Source: Clostridia bacterium | GTDB lineage: Bacteria > Bacillota > Clostridia > Oscillospirales > Butyricicoccaceae | NCBI GenBank assembly: GCA_017559995.1 | Contig: JAFYPP010000075.1 | Coordinates: forward strand, 1 to 41,358 | Direction: 5' to 3' | DNA length: 41,358 bases | Shown: in pieces, positions 27,028 through 34,780 of the stretch | How positions within the stretch are numbered: position 1 is the first letter of the stretch | How the letters are laid out: every line of letters starts with the position of its first letter | Position numbers and translations under genes: made by a program | The notes under the pieces: generated by a model | The model's input: only the letters and a program-made list of their open reading frames with translations | Databases searched by the model: none | What the model was told of the DNA's origin: nothing

Positions 27028-27479
27028 GGCTCCCTCTGACGAGGGAGCTGTCAGCGCAGCTGACTGAGGGAGAGATTTTGAACGGTCAAGTCTATGGCGT
27101 CGCAGACACCGCTGAAATTGCAGTCGATCTCCGAATTGCTGATCCGCAGCACGGTCAGGTTCATGGCCTCCAGCGTTTTTGTGCGGAGCGCATCCTTCTC
27201 TGTCTGCTCCGCAGTGTAGTGTCCTCCACCATCAAGTTCGATGACCAACTGCGCCTTGGCACAATAAAAGTCTGCAATATAATCGCCGATGGCTTTTTGC
27301 CGCTGAAAGCGCACCGGATAGTTTCGCAAATACTCGTACCAAAGTTTGCGTTCCCAGGGTGTCATGTTTTTTCTCAAGGCTTTTGCAAGAGGGATGTTGG
27401 CTCTGTTATAGGCTTTCACGGTCTCTCCCTCCGTCAAAAATCAAAGATTTTTGCCACCTCCCTCGTCAGAGGGAGGCTT
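27028..27479 (-). mobile_element. DUF559 mini-element 1 bounded by inverted palindromic repeats
   Basis: The left boundary (27028-27075) and the right boundary (27420-27479, reversed) share the same plan. First comes a palindrome CTCCCTCTGACGAGGGAG, then a second variable hairpin (GTCAGC/GCTGAC on the left, AAAAATC/GATTTTT on the right), then a GAGGGAGAGA block. The DUF559 gene fills the space between. The right boundary overlaps the 3' end of the MazG-like gene. The same plan with different sequence is seen at 39171-39732. This could be a REP-like repeat pair mobilised together with a nuclease gene; mobility is inferred. Confidence 0.6.
27051..27419 (-). CDS. DUF559 (very-short-patch-repair-like) endonuclease-fold protein
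   Basis: 122 residues from a GTG start. The core is typical of DUF559: LRKNMTPWERKLWYEYLRNY, then PVRFQRQKAIGDYIADFYC, then KAQLVIELDGGGHY. It supplies an Asp (YIADF) and a Glu (VIELDG) expected at a PD-(D/E)xK-like active site, and ends with the usual LRISNSEI segment. I prefer GTG at 27419 because GGAGGGAGAG lies 3 bases upstream; that site is part of the flanking repeat. A TTG at 27437 is the only other candidate. The last codons lie in the left repeat. Role unknown; a nicking or homing-type activity on the repeats is conceivable. Confidence 0.8.
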   Translation of the reverse strand: MKAYNRANIPLAKALRKNMTPWERKLWYEYLRNYPVRFQRQKAIGDYIADFYCAKAQLVIELDGGGHYTAEQTEKDALRTKTLEAMNLTVLRISNSEIDCNFSGVCDAIDLTVQNLSLSQLR

Positions 27480-27771
27480 CAACGCGGTGCAAAACACCAT
27501 CGATCACCTGATATTCACGTTCCCGGTTGATTTTCATCTTTTTCTCGATTTCCGAAGCCAGATCCACGCCTAAAATCTCAGATAATCCAAGCAGATAAAT
27601 TGCTATATCCGCCAATTCTTCACCAACCGTGTCTTGCTTCTTTTTCCACGCTTCATAGGCTTCTGCAATTTCACCATACAGCAAGCAAAATTCCACGTTC
27701 ACATCTGTTACATTAAAGCCTTTATCCACTTTATTTTGATAAACAGCCTTTTGCACTGCGCTTAAGTCCAT
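27466..27771 (-). CDS. MazG-like nucleotide pyrophosphohydrolase
   Basis: 101 residues, all-alpha NTP-PPase superfamily. The N-terminal helix, the metal-binding EIAEAYEAW and EELADIAIYLLGLSEILGVD (E-x-x-D) are visible, followed by a C-terminal KMKINREREYQ. Small proteins of this type hydrolyse non-canonical or excess nucleoside triphosphates. The ATG at 27771 follows GGGGGAAA; an earlier in-frame codon is less likely because it runs into the upstream terminator. Its last residues (HRVEASL) are encoded inside the right repeat of DUF559 mini-element 1, so the native C-terminus may have been replaced. It reads into the mini-element. Exact substrate unknown. Confidence 0.8.
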   Translation of the reverse strand: MDLSAVQKAVYQNKVDKGFNVTDVNVEFCLLYGEIAEAYEAWKKKQDTVGEELADIAIYLLGLSEILGVDLASEIEKKMKINREREYQVIDGVLHRVEASL

Positions 27772-27793
27772 AGTTTCCCCCACAAATAGTATG

Positions 27794-27826
27794 AGAACAG
27801 GCACAACGAAACCCATTGTGCCTGAA
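27794..27826 (-). terminator. Terminator of the class I amidotransferase gene
   Basis: Perfect 9-bp stem CAGGCACAA/TTGTGCCTG with a 9-base loop, followed on the minus strand by TTCTCAT. It lies 15 bases after the stop at 27839. The U-tract is short, so some readthrough into the MazG-like gene is possible. Confidence 0.65.
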
Positions 27827-27838
27827 CTGCTTTTTGCT

Positions 27839-28558
27839 TTATTTCTCGGCGTGCTCCTTCACCAGGTTGATGAAGTGCTCGAACCAGGGCTTGTAGTCGG
27901 GGGTGCGGTCATCCCACAGGATACCGGTGAGGCGCTCGGGGTGGAACTGGGTGGCGTAGATGGGCAGGGTGTCGTGCTCATAGGCCTCGACGATGCCCTC
28001 GATGGAGCGGGCGGTGACGTGGAAGCCGGGGGCCAGATCCTTGACGGCCTGGTGATGGGTGGAGTTGGACTTGAACTGCTCACCGAACAGCTTGCGCAGG
28101 ATGGAGCCTTCTTCGGTGTAGATGTCGTGGCGGATGGCGCCGTTCATGTGGACCCAACCCTTCTGCTCCAGCAGATCCTGCCACAGGGTGCCGCCCATGC
28201 ACACGTTGATGAGCTGGCTGCCGCGGCAGATGCCCAGGATGGGCTTGCCCCGCTTCAGGAAGGCCTCGAACAGGGGCTTTTCAAAGGCGGTGCGCTCGGG
28301 CAGGGGCTTGACGGAGTCATTGATGGGGGTCTCGCCGTACAGCTCGGTGTCCATATCGGCGCCGCCGGTGAGCAGCAGGCCGTCGCACAGGTCGGCCATC
28401 TCCTCGGCGCACACGCCGCAGGTGGCCATGGGGATGCCGCCGGCGTTGAACACGGCGTTGGAATAGGTATCGTGGAGTTCGTGGATCATCCGGCGGTTGT
28501 CGACGTCATAGCGGCGAATGTCGGAAGAAACGCAAATCAGGGGTTTTCCGTTGAGCAT
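27839..28558 (-). CDS. Class I glutamine amidotransferase-like hydrolase (peptidase C26, gamma-glutamyl-GABA hydrolase type)
   Basis: 239 residues. The nucleophile Cys111 lies in LGICRGSQLINV and the rest of the triad in ATQFHPE (His206, Glu208). LLLTGGADMD near residue 62 and STHHQAV near 166 are further C26 motifs. Members such as PuuD release glutamate from gamma-glutamyl amides. There is no putrescine-pathway gene nearby, so the substrate is open. GTGAGG precedes the ATG. It lies between two terminators and is probably monocistronic; no clear promoter was found in the 50-base gap from the upstream terminator. Confidence 0.9.
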   Translation of the reverse strand: MLNGKPLICVSSDIRRYDVDNRRMIHELHDTYSNAVFNAGGIPMATCGVCAEEMADLCDGLLLTGGADMDTELYGETPINDSVKPLPERTAFEKPLFEAFLKRGKPILGICRGSQLINVCMGGTLWQDLLEQKGWVHMNGAIRHDIYTEEGSILRKLFGEQFKSNSTHHQAVKDLAPGFHVTARSIEGIVEAYEHDTLPIYATQFHPERLTGILWDDRTPDYKPWFEHFINLVKEHAEK

Positions 28559-28608
28559 GGATAACTACCTCACTTTTCAGTGTTTTGATGTCCATGTCAT
28601 AGTAGCAC

Positions 28609-28645
28609 AAACGCCCGCCGGACGCAAGTGTCGGCGGGCGTTTTT
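28609..28645 (-). terminator. Terminator after rny
   Basis: 9-bp all-GC stem CGCCCGCCG/CGGCGGGCG with an 11-base loop. It has T-rich flanks on both sides (TTTTT on the plus strand, TTTGTG on the minus) and starts 5 bases beyond the rny stop. Confidence 0.8.
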
Positions 28646-28649
28646 ATGA

Positions 28650-30206
28650 TTATTTGGCGTATTCCACGGCGCGGGTCTCACGGACAACGTGGACCTTGAT
28701 CTGGCCGGGATAGTTGAGTTCGTTTTCGATCTTCTTGGACAGGTCGCGGGCCAGCAGCACCATATCGTCATCCCGGATCTTGTCGGGGTTGACCAGGATG
28801 CGGATCTCACGGCCGGCCTGGAAGGCGAAGCACTTCTCCACGCCGGGCATACCGGAGGCCAGTTCCTCCAGACGCTCCAGACGCTTGATGTAGGCTTCCA
28901 GATTCTCACGGCGGGCACCGGGACGGGCGGCGGAGATGGCATCGGCAGCCTGCACCAGATAGGCGATGATGGTCTTGGCCTCCACGTCGCCGTGGTGAGC
29001 CTCGATGGCATGGATGATGTCTTCCTTCTCGCGGTACTTGCGGCACAGATCCACACCGATGGCAACGTGGCTGCCCTCCACCTCGTGGGTGACGGCCTTG
29101 CCGATGTCATGGAGCAGACCGGCGCGCTTGGCCTGGGCGATCTGCTGGGTGGACAGACCCAGTTCGGAAGCCAGCAGGCCGGCGATGTGGGACACCTCGA
29201 TGGAGTGTGCCAGCACGTTCTGGCCGTAGCTGGTACGGTAGCGCATACGGCCCAGCAGCTTGATCAGCTCCTGATGGACGCCGTGGACGCCGGTTTCGAA
29301 GATGGCGCGCTCACCCTCCTGCTTGATGGTGGCTTCCACCTCACGCTGGGCTTTTTCCACCATTTCCTCGATGCGGGCGGGGTGGATGCGGCCGTCGGTG
29401 ATGAGCTTTTCCAGGGTCATGCGGGCGATCTCGCGGCGGACGGGATCAAAGCTGGACAGGGTGATGGCTTCGGGGGTATCGTCGATGATCAGGTCAACGC
29501 CGGTGAGGGTCTCCAGAGTGCGGATGTTGCGGCCCTCGCGGCCGATGATGCGGCCCTTCATCTCGTCGTTGGGCAGGGGCACAACGGACACGGTGGCTTC
29601 GCTGGCGTGGTCGGCGGCGCAGCGCTGGATGGCGGTGGAGATGACCTCGCGGGCGCGGGCATCGGCCTCATCCTTCAGCTGACGCTCGATCTCCTTCAGC
29701 TTGAGGGCGGCGTCGTGCTTGGCCTCGGTCTCCACCTGGGAGATCAGCTGGGCCTTGGCTTCTTCCACGGTCAGGCCGGAGATCTTCTCCAGCATGGCCA
29801 GCTGGCTGGCCTTGAGTTCTTCCAGCTCGGCCTTCTGGGTCTCCAGGGCCTTGAGCTTCTGATTGAGCTTTTCATCCTTCTGCTCGGCAGCTTCCAGCTT
29901 GCGCTCCAGGGTCTCTTCCTTCTGCTGGATGCGGCGCTCCTGCTTCTGGACTTCGGCGCGGCGTTCCTTGCATTCCCGCTCGTTTTCCGCTCTGGCGCGG
30001 AAAATTTCTTCGCGGGCTTCCACGACAGATTCACGTTTTTTGGCTTCTGCGGACTTAATTGCTTCGTTGATGATGCGTTTGGCTTCGTCTTCGGCAGTGC
30101 CGATCTCTTTTTCAGCAAGTTTCTTACGGTAAAGATAGCCGACCAGGGTACCGGCGGCCAAAGCGACAACGATCAACAACGCAGCCAGCCAGATAGGCAT
30201 CTGCAT
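28650..30206 (-). CDS. rny: Ribonuclease Y
   Basis: Membrane-anchored endoribonuclease that starts bulk mRNA decay in Firmicutes. The 518-residue layout is classical: an N-terminal TM helix (residues 5-25), a long charged coiled coil (about 30-190), a KH domain with [15 protein letters not shown] (218-232), then the HD domain with LLHDIGK (His366, Asp367) and the IEAHHGD motif. The C-terminal domain ends in [15 protein letters not shown], typical of the family. AGGAGGAT lies upstream of the ATG. It has its own consensus-like promoter (30254-30282) and a terminator, so it is monocistronic. Secure. Confidence 0.97.
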   Translation of the reverse strand: MQMPIWLAALLIVVALAAGTLVGYLYRKKLAEKEIGTAEDEAKRIINEAIKSAEAKKRESVVEAREEIFRARAENERECKERRAEVQKQERRIQQKEETLERKLEAAEQKDEKLNQKLKALETQKAELEELKASQLAMLEKISGLTVEEAKAQLISQVETEAKHDAALKLKEIERQLKDEADARAREVISTAIQRCAADHASEATVSVVPLPNDEMKGRIIGREGRNIRTLETLTGVDLIIDDTPEAITLSSFDPVRREIARMTLEKLITDGRIHPARIEEMVEKAQREVEATIKQEGERAIFETGVHGVHQELIKLLGRMRYRTSYGQNVLAHSIEVSHIAGLLASELGLSTQQIAQAKRAGLLHDIGKAVTHEVEGSHVAIGVDLCRKYREKEDIIHAIEAHHGDVEAKTIIAYLVQAADAISAARPGARRENLEAYIKRLERLEELASGMPGVEKCFAFQAGREIRILVNPDKIRDDDMVLLARDLSKKIENELNYPGQIKVHVVRETRAVEYAK

Positions 30207-30253
30207 TGTAGTATCCTCCTAAATAAAGTACATGGATAGCCATGTTACCCTAT

Positions 30254-30282
30254 ATTTTATCCTGTTCACAAATGGATGTCAA
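30254..30282 (-). promoter_or_regulatory. Promoter of rny
   Basis: Minus-strand TTGACA-N17-TAAAAT, -10 box 47 bases from the ATG. The intervening leader contains CATGGATAGCCATG, a small palindrome. Confidence 0.85.
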
Positions 30283-30290
30283 GACAAACT

Positions 30291-30325
30291 ACAAAAAAAG
30301 ACCACCCCGATACAGGGTGGTCTTT
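30291..30325 (-). terminator. Terminator of the glutamate-type symporter gene
   Basis: 10-bp stem AAGACCACCC/GGGTGGTCTT (minus strand read), loop about 6 bases, followed by TTTTTTTG. Starts 20 bases after the stop codon at 30346. Confidence 0.9.
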
Positions 30326-30345
30326 GTGCCGATTGGTGAAAAAAC

Positions 30346-31575
30346 TTACTTCTTGGCAGCCTTCTTGGACTCCCAGGCAGAGATGCACAGGGTGCCGGAA
30401 ATGTCGCCGGCCACGTTCAGGCAGGTACGGCCCATGTCGAACAGACGGTCCACGCCGTAGATGATCATGATCATATCCACGGGGATGCCCATAGCGGTCA
30501 GGACCATGGCCAGCATCAGCATACCGGCGCCGGAGACACCGGCGGTACCGATGGAAGCCAGAGTGGCGGTGACGACCACGGTGACCATCTGACCCAGGGT
30601 CAGGTTCATGCCGCAGCAGGAAGCCAGGAAGATGGTGGCAACGCACTGATAGATGGCGGTACCGTCCATGTTGATGGTGGCGCCCAGGGGCAGGACGAAG
30701 GAAGCGATCTCGTCGTCAGCGCCCAGCTCGTGGCAGCACTCCTTGGACACGGGCAGAGTGGCGGCGGAAGAGGTGGAGGTGAAGGCGAAGATCATGGCGG
30801 AAGCGGCGCCCTTGAAGAACTTCAGGGGGCTGATGCCGGCAAACGCCTTGGCGGCGAAGGAGTAGACGAAAATGGCGTGGATGGCGTAGCCGATGTAGGC
30901 GCACAGCAGGACCAGAGCCAGAGAGCCCAGGATCTCAACGCCCTGGGTAGCGACGACCCAGGCCATCATGGTGAAGACGCCGATGGGAGACAGGCTGATG
31001 ATGAAGGTCATCAGCTGCTCGATGACAGCGTAAGCGGAACCGACGAAATCCTTGCACAGCTTGGCCTTCTCGCCGGCGGCCAGCATGGAACCGCCCAGGA
31101 ACAGGGCGATGATGATGACCTGCAGCATATTGGCGGTGCGGAAGGCTTCCCACATATTGGAGGGGAACATACCGATCAGGGTATCCATGAAGTTGGCGGA
31201 AGTGGCCTTGTCCCAGGTGGCACCCTCAGCCAGCTGCAGGGTGGGGAACCAACCGGCGCCGTTGAAGATGTTGCCCAGCACCAGACCGATGATGCAGGCG
31301 ATGGCGGTGGTGACCAGGAAGAAGGCCACGGTCTTCCAGCCGATGGAACCGACCTTCTTCATGTCGCCCATGGACAGGATGCCGTCGATCATGGACAGCA
31401 GGACCACGGGAACAACGATGAACTTCAGCAGGTTGACGAAGATGGTACCAAAGGGCTTCAGGTAGTTGGTGGTGAACTCGGGGACACCGGCAAAGTAGCA
31501 GATCAGGCCCACAGCCACACCGGCGATCAGGGCGATGACGATCTGCACAGGCAGCGTCAGTTTTTTCTTGGACAT
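30346..31575 (-). CDS. Dicarboxylate/amino acid:cation symporter (DAACS; probably Na+-glutamate/aspartate)
   Basis: 409-residue polytopic membrane protein of the GltPh/GltT/DctA family. Hairpin 1 serine motif TSTSSAATLPVS, TM7 NMDGTAIYQ, hairpin 2 SIGTAGVSGAG and TM8 VDRLFDMGRTCLNVAGD are all present. The TM8 Asp and Arg correspond to GltPh Asp394 and Arg397, which bind the substrate amino group and side-chain carboxylate. This favours acidic amino acids over C4-dicarboxylates, whose DctA signature differs. The ATG at 31575 (MSKKK) is 9 bases after AGAGGTG; the in-frame GTG four codons earlier overlaps that site. Monocistronic. Confidence 0.9.
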   Translation of the reverse strand: MSKKKLTLPVQIVIALIAGVAVGLICYFAGVPEFTTNYLKPFGTIFVNLLKFIVVPVVLLSMIDGILSMGDMKKVGSIGWKTVAFFLVTTAIACIIGLVLGNIFNGAGWFPTLQLAEGATWDKATSANFMDTLIGMFPSNMWEAFRTANMLQVIIIALFLGGSMLAAGEKAKLCKDFVGSAYAVIEQLMTFIISLSPIGVFTMMAWVVATQGVEILGSLALVLLCAYIGYAIHAIFVYSFAAKAFAGISPLKFFKGAASAMIFAFTSTSSAATLPVSKECCHELGADDEIASFVLPLGATINMDGTAIYQCVATIFLASCCGMNLTLGQMVTVVVTATLASIGTAGVSGAGMLMLAMVLTAMGIPVDMIMIIYGVDRLFDMGRTCLNVAGDISGTLCISAWESKKAAKK

Positions 31576-31640
31576 ACGAAAAAACACCTCTCGTAAAAAA
31601 GTACCGACGAAAAACTCGCCGGCCGATCATTGATAATATT

Positions 31641-31669
31641 ACCATAGCAAATTCCGATAAGAATGTAAA
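31641..31669 (-). promoter_or_regulatory. Candidate promoter of the symporter gene
   Basis: Minus-strand TTTACA-N17-TATGGT, with the -10 box 65 bases from the ATG. Confidence 0.55.
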
Positions 31670-31731
31670 CCCCTCTTTCGGTTTTTGACAGAAAGAATCG
31701 CTCTTTTTCGGTGTTTTTCGCGAAAAAACAG

Positions 31732-31759
31732 CAAAAAAGGGCGGCCGAAGCCGCCCTTT
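31732..31759 (-). terminator. Terminator of the Cys-rich peptide gene
   Basis: Perfect 10-bp stem AAAGGGCGGC/GCCGCCCTTT closed by a TTCG loop (minus strand), then TTTGC. A very stable hairpin, 14 bases after the stop at 31774. Confidence 0.85.
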
Positions 31760-31773
31760 CCGCTTATGTCCCG

Positions 31774-31995
31774 TCAGCAGCAGGGGTTGCAGGGGTTGCA
31801 GGAGCCGCAGTCATGGTCGCCCATGCAGTTCATGCCGCCGCAGCCGCAGCCGCCCCAGGAGTTGGTGCCGTAATGTACCCAAATGACCGCGATGGCGATG
31901 ACTACGATGATCCAGAAAGCCTGGTAGTTGGCAAACCAGCCGCCGCCCCGGATGCAGGGATTATAGTTGCAGTTGTTGTTGCAGTTGGCGTACAT
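31774..31995 (-). CDS. Small cysteine-rich single-TM protein
   Basis: 73 residues, not assigned to a family. The N-terminus is Asn/Cys-rich (MYANCNNNCNYNPC). A single TM helix follows (about 21-39, NYQAFWIIVVIAIAVIWVHY). The C-terminal third is Gly/Cys-rich, ending GSCNPCNPCC; it has 11 cysteines in all. AAGGAGGGAA is well placed before the ATG, and a strong terminator follows, which supports a real gene. Small Cys/Gly-rich membrane peptides of this type occur in sporulating Firmicutes, and a spore-coat or metal-binding role is possible, but nothing here proves it. An in-frame extension upstream to 32097 lacks a ribosome site. Confidence 0.75.
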   Translation of the reverse strand: MYANCNNNCNYNPCIRGGGWFANYQAFWIIVVIAIAVIWVHYGTNSWGGCGCGGMNCMGDHDCGSCNPCNPCC

Positions 31996-32089
31996 AGAAG
32001 AAGTTCCCTCCTTGAAAGATTTCTCACTCCATTCTATTCCGGGGCGGGCAATGTGTGCGGAAAGAAAAAAGACCCGGCAGCGTGCGCTC

Positions 32090-32119
32090 TTGTACACCCC
32101 CGCGGCTTTGTGTTAGAAT
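32090..32119 (+). promoter_or_regulatory. Candidate promoter of the 84-residue unknown gene
   Basis: TTGTAC-N18-TAGAAT, -10 box 48 bases before the ATG at 32168. Confidence 0.5.
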
Positions 32120-32167
32120 AGACAAAACCGTCAGACAAACTTGAACTTGGCGAAGGAGTGAAACCGT

Positions 32168-32422
32168 ATGGATAAAGAAACCATTGGAACCGTACGATCT
32201 GTCGCGAAGCAATGGTGGTTCAAGGTGAATACAAGACCCATGCGAATGGGCGCCCTGGACGGCGCGGCCTTTCCGCACATCATAAAGGTCCAGTATGTTG
32301 TGGATGGCAGCACCTATACAAAAAGAAAATGGATCGGCGCCGGCAAAGCAGTTCCCGCGGTCGGGAGCCGGCTGCCCGTTCTGTACTGTTCCGGCAAGCC
32401 GGGCAAAGCGAAAATCCTCTAA
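32168..32422 (+). CDS. Conserved small protein of unknown function
   Basis: 84 residues, soluble, rather basic, with a beta-rich look. It has a variable N-terminus (ETIGTVRSVAKQWWFKVN), then the segment FPHIIKVQYVVDGSTYTKRKWIGAG and a C-terminal LPVLYCSGKPGKAKIL. The V-x-Y-x-V-D-G-x-x-Y-x-K pattern resembles small OB- or DUF3592-like extracytoplasmic beta domains, but there is no signal peptide or TM helix. I recall similar short proteins in gut clostridia, without a known role. GGCGAAGGAGTG lies before the ATG. It is the only plus-strand gene of this neighbourhood and is followed by a shared bidirectional terminator. Confidence 0.7.
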   Translation: MDKETIGTVRSVAKQWWFKVNTRPMRMGALDGAAFPHIIKVQYVVDGSTYTKRKWIGAGKAVPAVGSRLPVLYCSGKPGKAKIL

Positions 32423-32483
32423 TGCGCCAAACACCGCCGGTCAAGCAGTTTCAGGGCGCGCAGGATGCCGCGGCATCACTATG

Positions 32484-32530
32484 AAAAAGTCCTCCCTGTG
32501 AGAGCGTTCTCACAGGGAGGATTTCTGTTT
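32484..32530. terminator. Bidirectional terminator between convergent genes
   Basis: Perfect 14-bp stem (TCCTCCCTGTGAGA and its complement) with a 4-base GCGT loop. It is flanked by AAAAAGT on the left and ATTTCTGTTTTTTG on the right, so it can stop the plus-strand gene ending at 32422 and the minus-strand gene ending at 32538. Confidence 0.9.
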
Positions 32531-32537
32531 TTTGTAT

Positions 32538-33704
32538 TCAGTTCACCAGCTGGGCGGCGTGGCGCAGCTGGGCGCGGCTGACCACGTCCATATCCACCAG
32601 ACGGTCGGCCAGGGTGCCCGAGCCGTCCTGCAGCTCGCAGTCCAGCGCGCGGTAGGAGATGGCCACCACGTGGTCACGGCGGAAGCCGTCACGGGCGATG
32701 GATTCCAACTCGCCGTCCTCCAGCAGGCCGATGTCCAGAGCCAGGTCACGGCAGGTGGTATCCCACTGGAAATCCACGCCGTCCCGGTAGCCCAGAGCGC
32801 GCAGCACGAAGGTGAGGTACTGCTCCAGGGCGCTGTTCTGGTTGGGGCCGAAGGTGGTGTCGCCGGTACCGTTGGTGTAGCACATCCGATAGGCGTAGGC
32901 CACATACCGCTTGCCGGCCTCCCAGTCGGACAGGTCCCGGAAGGGGCTGACGGTGTCGTTTTCCATGGCGTCGGCATCCTCACCCAGCAGACGGATGAGC
33001 ATGATCAGGGCCTCGATACGGCTGGGGGCACGCTCCAGCTCGTAGCCGGAATCGGTGCCGCGGAACAGGCCCAGCAGGTTGAGGGCGTCGGCATAGGCCT
33101 CGTACTGCAGCTCGTAGCCGCCCCGGGCGCCGTCCTTCAGCAGCACGGTGGCGGTGGCGGAGGTGACCTCGATGCCGCTGCCGTTGTCGGCCAGCATCAT
33201 ATACAGGATGCCCTCACGGATGGCAGGCCCGGGCTGACGGGTGGAACCGGCGGTGACGTTGAGGATCTCCGACCCGGCAGGGCCCACCACCTTGCCGGTG
33301 CCGGTGACGAACATCACCGAAGCGCCGGGCGGGCCGGTGACCACGTCACCCTTTTTCAGGGTGCGCCGGGTCATGCCGGCGGTGAGGGTGGTCTCCTCCT
33401 GCGCGCGGAGTTCTTCCACCTTTTCCAGAACGGCCTCGGCCAGTTCCTCGGCATAGACGGTGGCCACCCGCTGGCGGGCGTAGGTGTCGGCGGCGGCCTG
33501 GAGGCCTTCGGTCTTGGCCTGCAGCGAGGCCTTCACGGTGTCAAAGGCCGTTTCCACATACTTCTCCATGGGGGTCTCGAAGATGTCCTCCAGCCAGGAT
33601 CGGCTCACCAGAGGGTCGGAGGCCGTGCCGGCGGCAATGACCGTGGCCCCGGTGAAGAGGGTGAACGCCGCCAGAGCGGCGGCAATGATTCTGCGATATT
33701 TCAA
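32538..33704 (-). CDS. Secreted SLH-like envelope protein (TTG start)
   Basis: 388 residues. The signal peptide is LKYRRIIAAALAAFTLFTGA, read from a TTG start at 33704, chosen because AGGAGGTG lies at ideal distance and the signal sequence begins there. No ATG fits: the upstream in-frame codons run through the ribosome site and promoter. An alpha-helical region follows (about 35-105, ETPMEKYVETAFDTVKASLQ ...). A beta domain (110-200: LTAGMTRRTLKKGDVVTGPP ... VTATAT-like) comes next. Two divergent SLH-like repeats then cover about 220-388 (RIEALIMLIRLLGED, FRDLSDWEAGKRYVAYAY, TTFGPNQNSALEQYLTFVLR). Probably cell-wall associated; exact role unknown. Confidence 0.8.
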   Translation of the reverse strand: MKYRRIIAAALAAFTLFTGATVIAAGTASDPLVSRSWLEDIFETPMEKYVETAFDTVKASLQAKTEGLQAAADTYARQRVATVYAEELAEAVLEKVEELRAQEETTLTAGMTRRTLKKGDVVTGPPGASVMFVTGTGKVVGPAGSEILNVTAGSTRQPGPAIREGILYMMLADNGSGIEVTSATATVLLKDGARGGYELQYEAYADALNLLGLFRGTDSGYELERAPSRIEALIMLIRLLGEDADAMENDTVSPFRDLSDWEAGKRYVAYAYRMCYTNGTGDTTFGPNQNSALEQYLTFVLRALGYRDGVDFQWDTTCRDLALDIGLLEDGELESIARDGFRRDHVVAISYRALDCELQDGSGTLADRLVDMDVVSRAQLRHAAQLVN

Positions 33705-33748
33705 AGGAGCACCTCCTGTGCGAAAACGAAATGGGGATAGATAGAAAT

Positions 33749-33777
33749 AGTATACCACAGGAGGGGTGCCGGCGCAA
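33749..33777 (-). promoter_or_regulatory. Promoter of the TTG-start envelope protein gene
   Basis: Minus-strand TTGCGC-N17-TATACT, with the -10 box 44 bases from the TTG codon. Confidence 0.65.
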
Positions 33778-33785
33778 CAGGAAAA

Positions 33786-33841
33786 GGAGAGGCAGCGCCT
33801 CTCCTTTTTTGATCATGGAAACCGTCCGGCACGGTTTCCAT
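33786..33841. repeat. Two adjacent perfect hairpins in an intergenic region
   Basis: 33786-33804: GGAGAGGC-agc-GCCTCTCC followed by TTTTTT on the plus strand. 33815-33841: ATGGAAACCGT-ccggc-ACGGTTTCCAT. They are not needed to end a known transcript, because the phzF operon already has its own terminator at 33905-33952. They may be a decayed terminator pair or part of an intergenic repeat family. Confidence 0.5.
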
Positions 33842-33904
33842 CTCGGCAAAGCCGCCGTCATAGGTCAAAATCCTCCGTTTAAGGACGGGTCTGGTGGCGC
33901 GTTA

Positions 33905-33952
33905 AGAAAAAAACACTGCCATTCCGGCGGTAAAGACCGCGGAATGACAGTG
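33905..33952 (-). terminator. Terminator of the mnmA-tcdA-phzF operon
   Basis: A 13-bp stem (CACTGTCATTCCG with CGGAATGGCAGTG, one G-U pair) around a loop that can itself pair, followed on the minus strand by TTTTTTTC. Starts 9 bases after the phzF stop. Confidence 0.9.
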
Positions 33953-33960
33953 TGTTTCGG

Positions 33961-34770
33961 TTATTCCTCCACGGGGACGTGGATGATCGCCTGGCTGAAC
34001 AGGGCGGCGGGGCCGCTGATGCGCACCCGGTCGCCACGGTCCTCACAGTACAGATAGCCGCCACGGGCGGACAGCTGACGGCCGGTGAGGGTGGACTTGC
34101 CCAGACGCTTTGCCCAGTAGGGCACGAACCGGCAGTGGGCCGAGCCGCACACCGGGTCTTCGTTGATGGCCTGTTTGGGGAAGAAGCACCGGGACACGAA
34201 GTCGTAATCGGCGCCCTCGTGGGCGGGGGCGGTGATGAGCACGCCGGTGCCCTCGGGCAGGGCCAGCATTTTGGCGAAATCCGGCTTGAACTCCCGCACC
34301 TGCTCCTCGCTGTCCAGCACGAACATCAGCGAGCTGGCGATAAAGGTCTCGGCAGGGACGGCGCCCAGCATATCGGTCATGGCAGGGGTCAGCTCCTGCG
34401 CCTCCAGCCGGGCGGCGGGAAAGTCCAGACAGAAGCGGTCGCCCTGCTTTTCCACCGTCAGCACACCGGAACGGGAGTCAAAAGTGAGGTTCTGTGCCTC
34501 CGGCTCATAAAACCGGGTGAGCACATAGGCGGTGGCCAGGGTGGCGTGGCCGCACAGGCCCACCTCGCAGCCGGGAGTGAACCACCGCAGATGGTAGCGG
34601 TCGCCGGTCTTGACGGCGAAGGCGGTCTCCGACAGGCAGTTTTCGGCGGCGATCTTCTGCATCACGCCGTCGGGCAGCCACCGCTCCAAAACGCACACGG
34701 CGGCAGGGTTGCCGGTGAACACGCTTTCGGTGAAGGCGTCCACCACATATTGTTTCAGTTCCACGATCAT
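33961..34770 (-). CDS. PhzF-family epimerase/isomerase
   Basis: 269 residues with the diaminopimelate-epimerase-like double fold of the PhzF family. The catalytic glutamate is Glu48 in CLSETAF. The second-half signatures are CGHATLATAYVL (near 73) and EDPVCGSAHCRFVPYW (near 207). Family members isomerise small acidic metabolites; outside phenazine producers the substrates are mostly unknown, and no phenazine gene is nearby. AAGGAGG precedes the ATG. It is the last gene of the mnmA-tcdA-phzF operon, 10 bases after tcdA, and is followed by a terminator. The link with tRNA modification may be only transcriptional. Confidence 0.92.
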   Translation of the reverse strand: MIVELKQYVVDAFTESVFTGNPAAVCVLERWLPDGVMQKIAAENCLSETAFAVKTGDRYHLRWFTPGCEVGLCGHATLATAYVLTRFYEPEAQNLTFDSRSGVLTVEKQGDRFCLDFPAARLEAQELTPAMTDMLGAVPAETFIASSLMFVLDSEEQVREFKPDFAKMLALPEGTGVLITAPAHEGADYDFVSRCFFPKQAINEDPVCGSAHCRFVPYWAKRLGKSTLTGRQLSARGGYLYCEDRGDRVRISGPAALFSQAIIHVPVEE

Positions 34771-34780
34771 ACGGTCCTCC

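Noticed and set aside
33811..34060. Plus-strand open frame beginning with METVRHGFHLGKAAVIG
   Set aside because: It is built from the hairpin sequence and runs antisense through the phzF terminator and 3' end, with no ribosome site; treated as non-coding.
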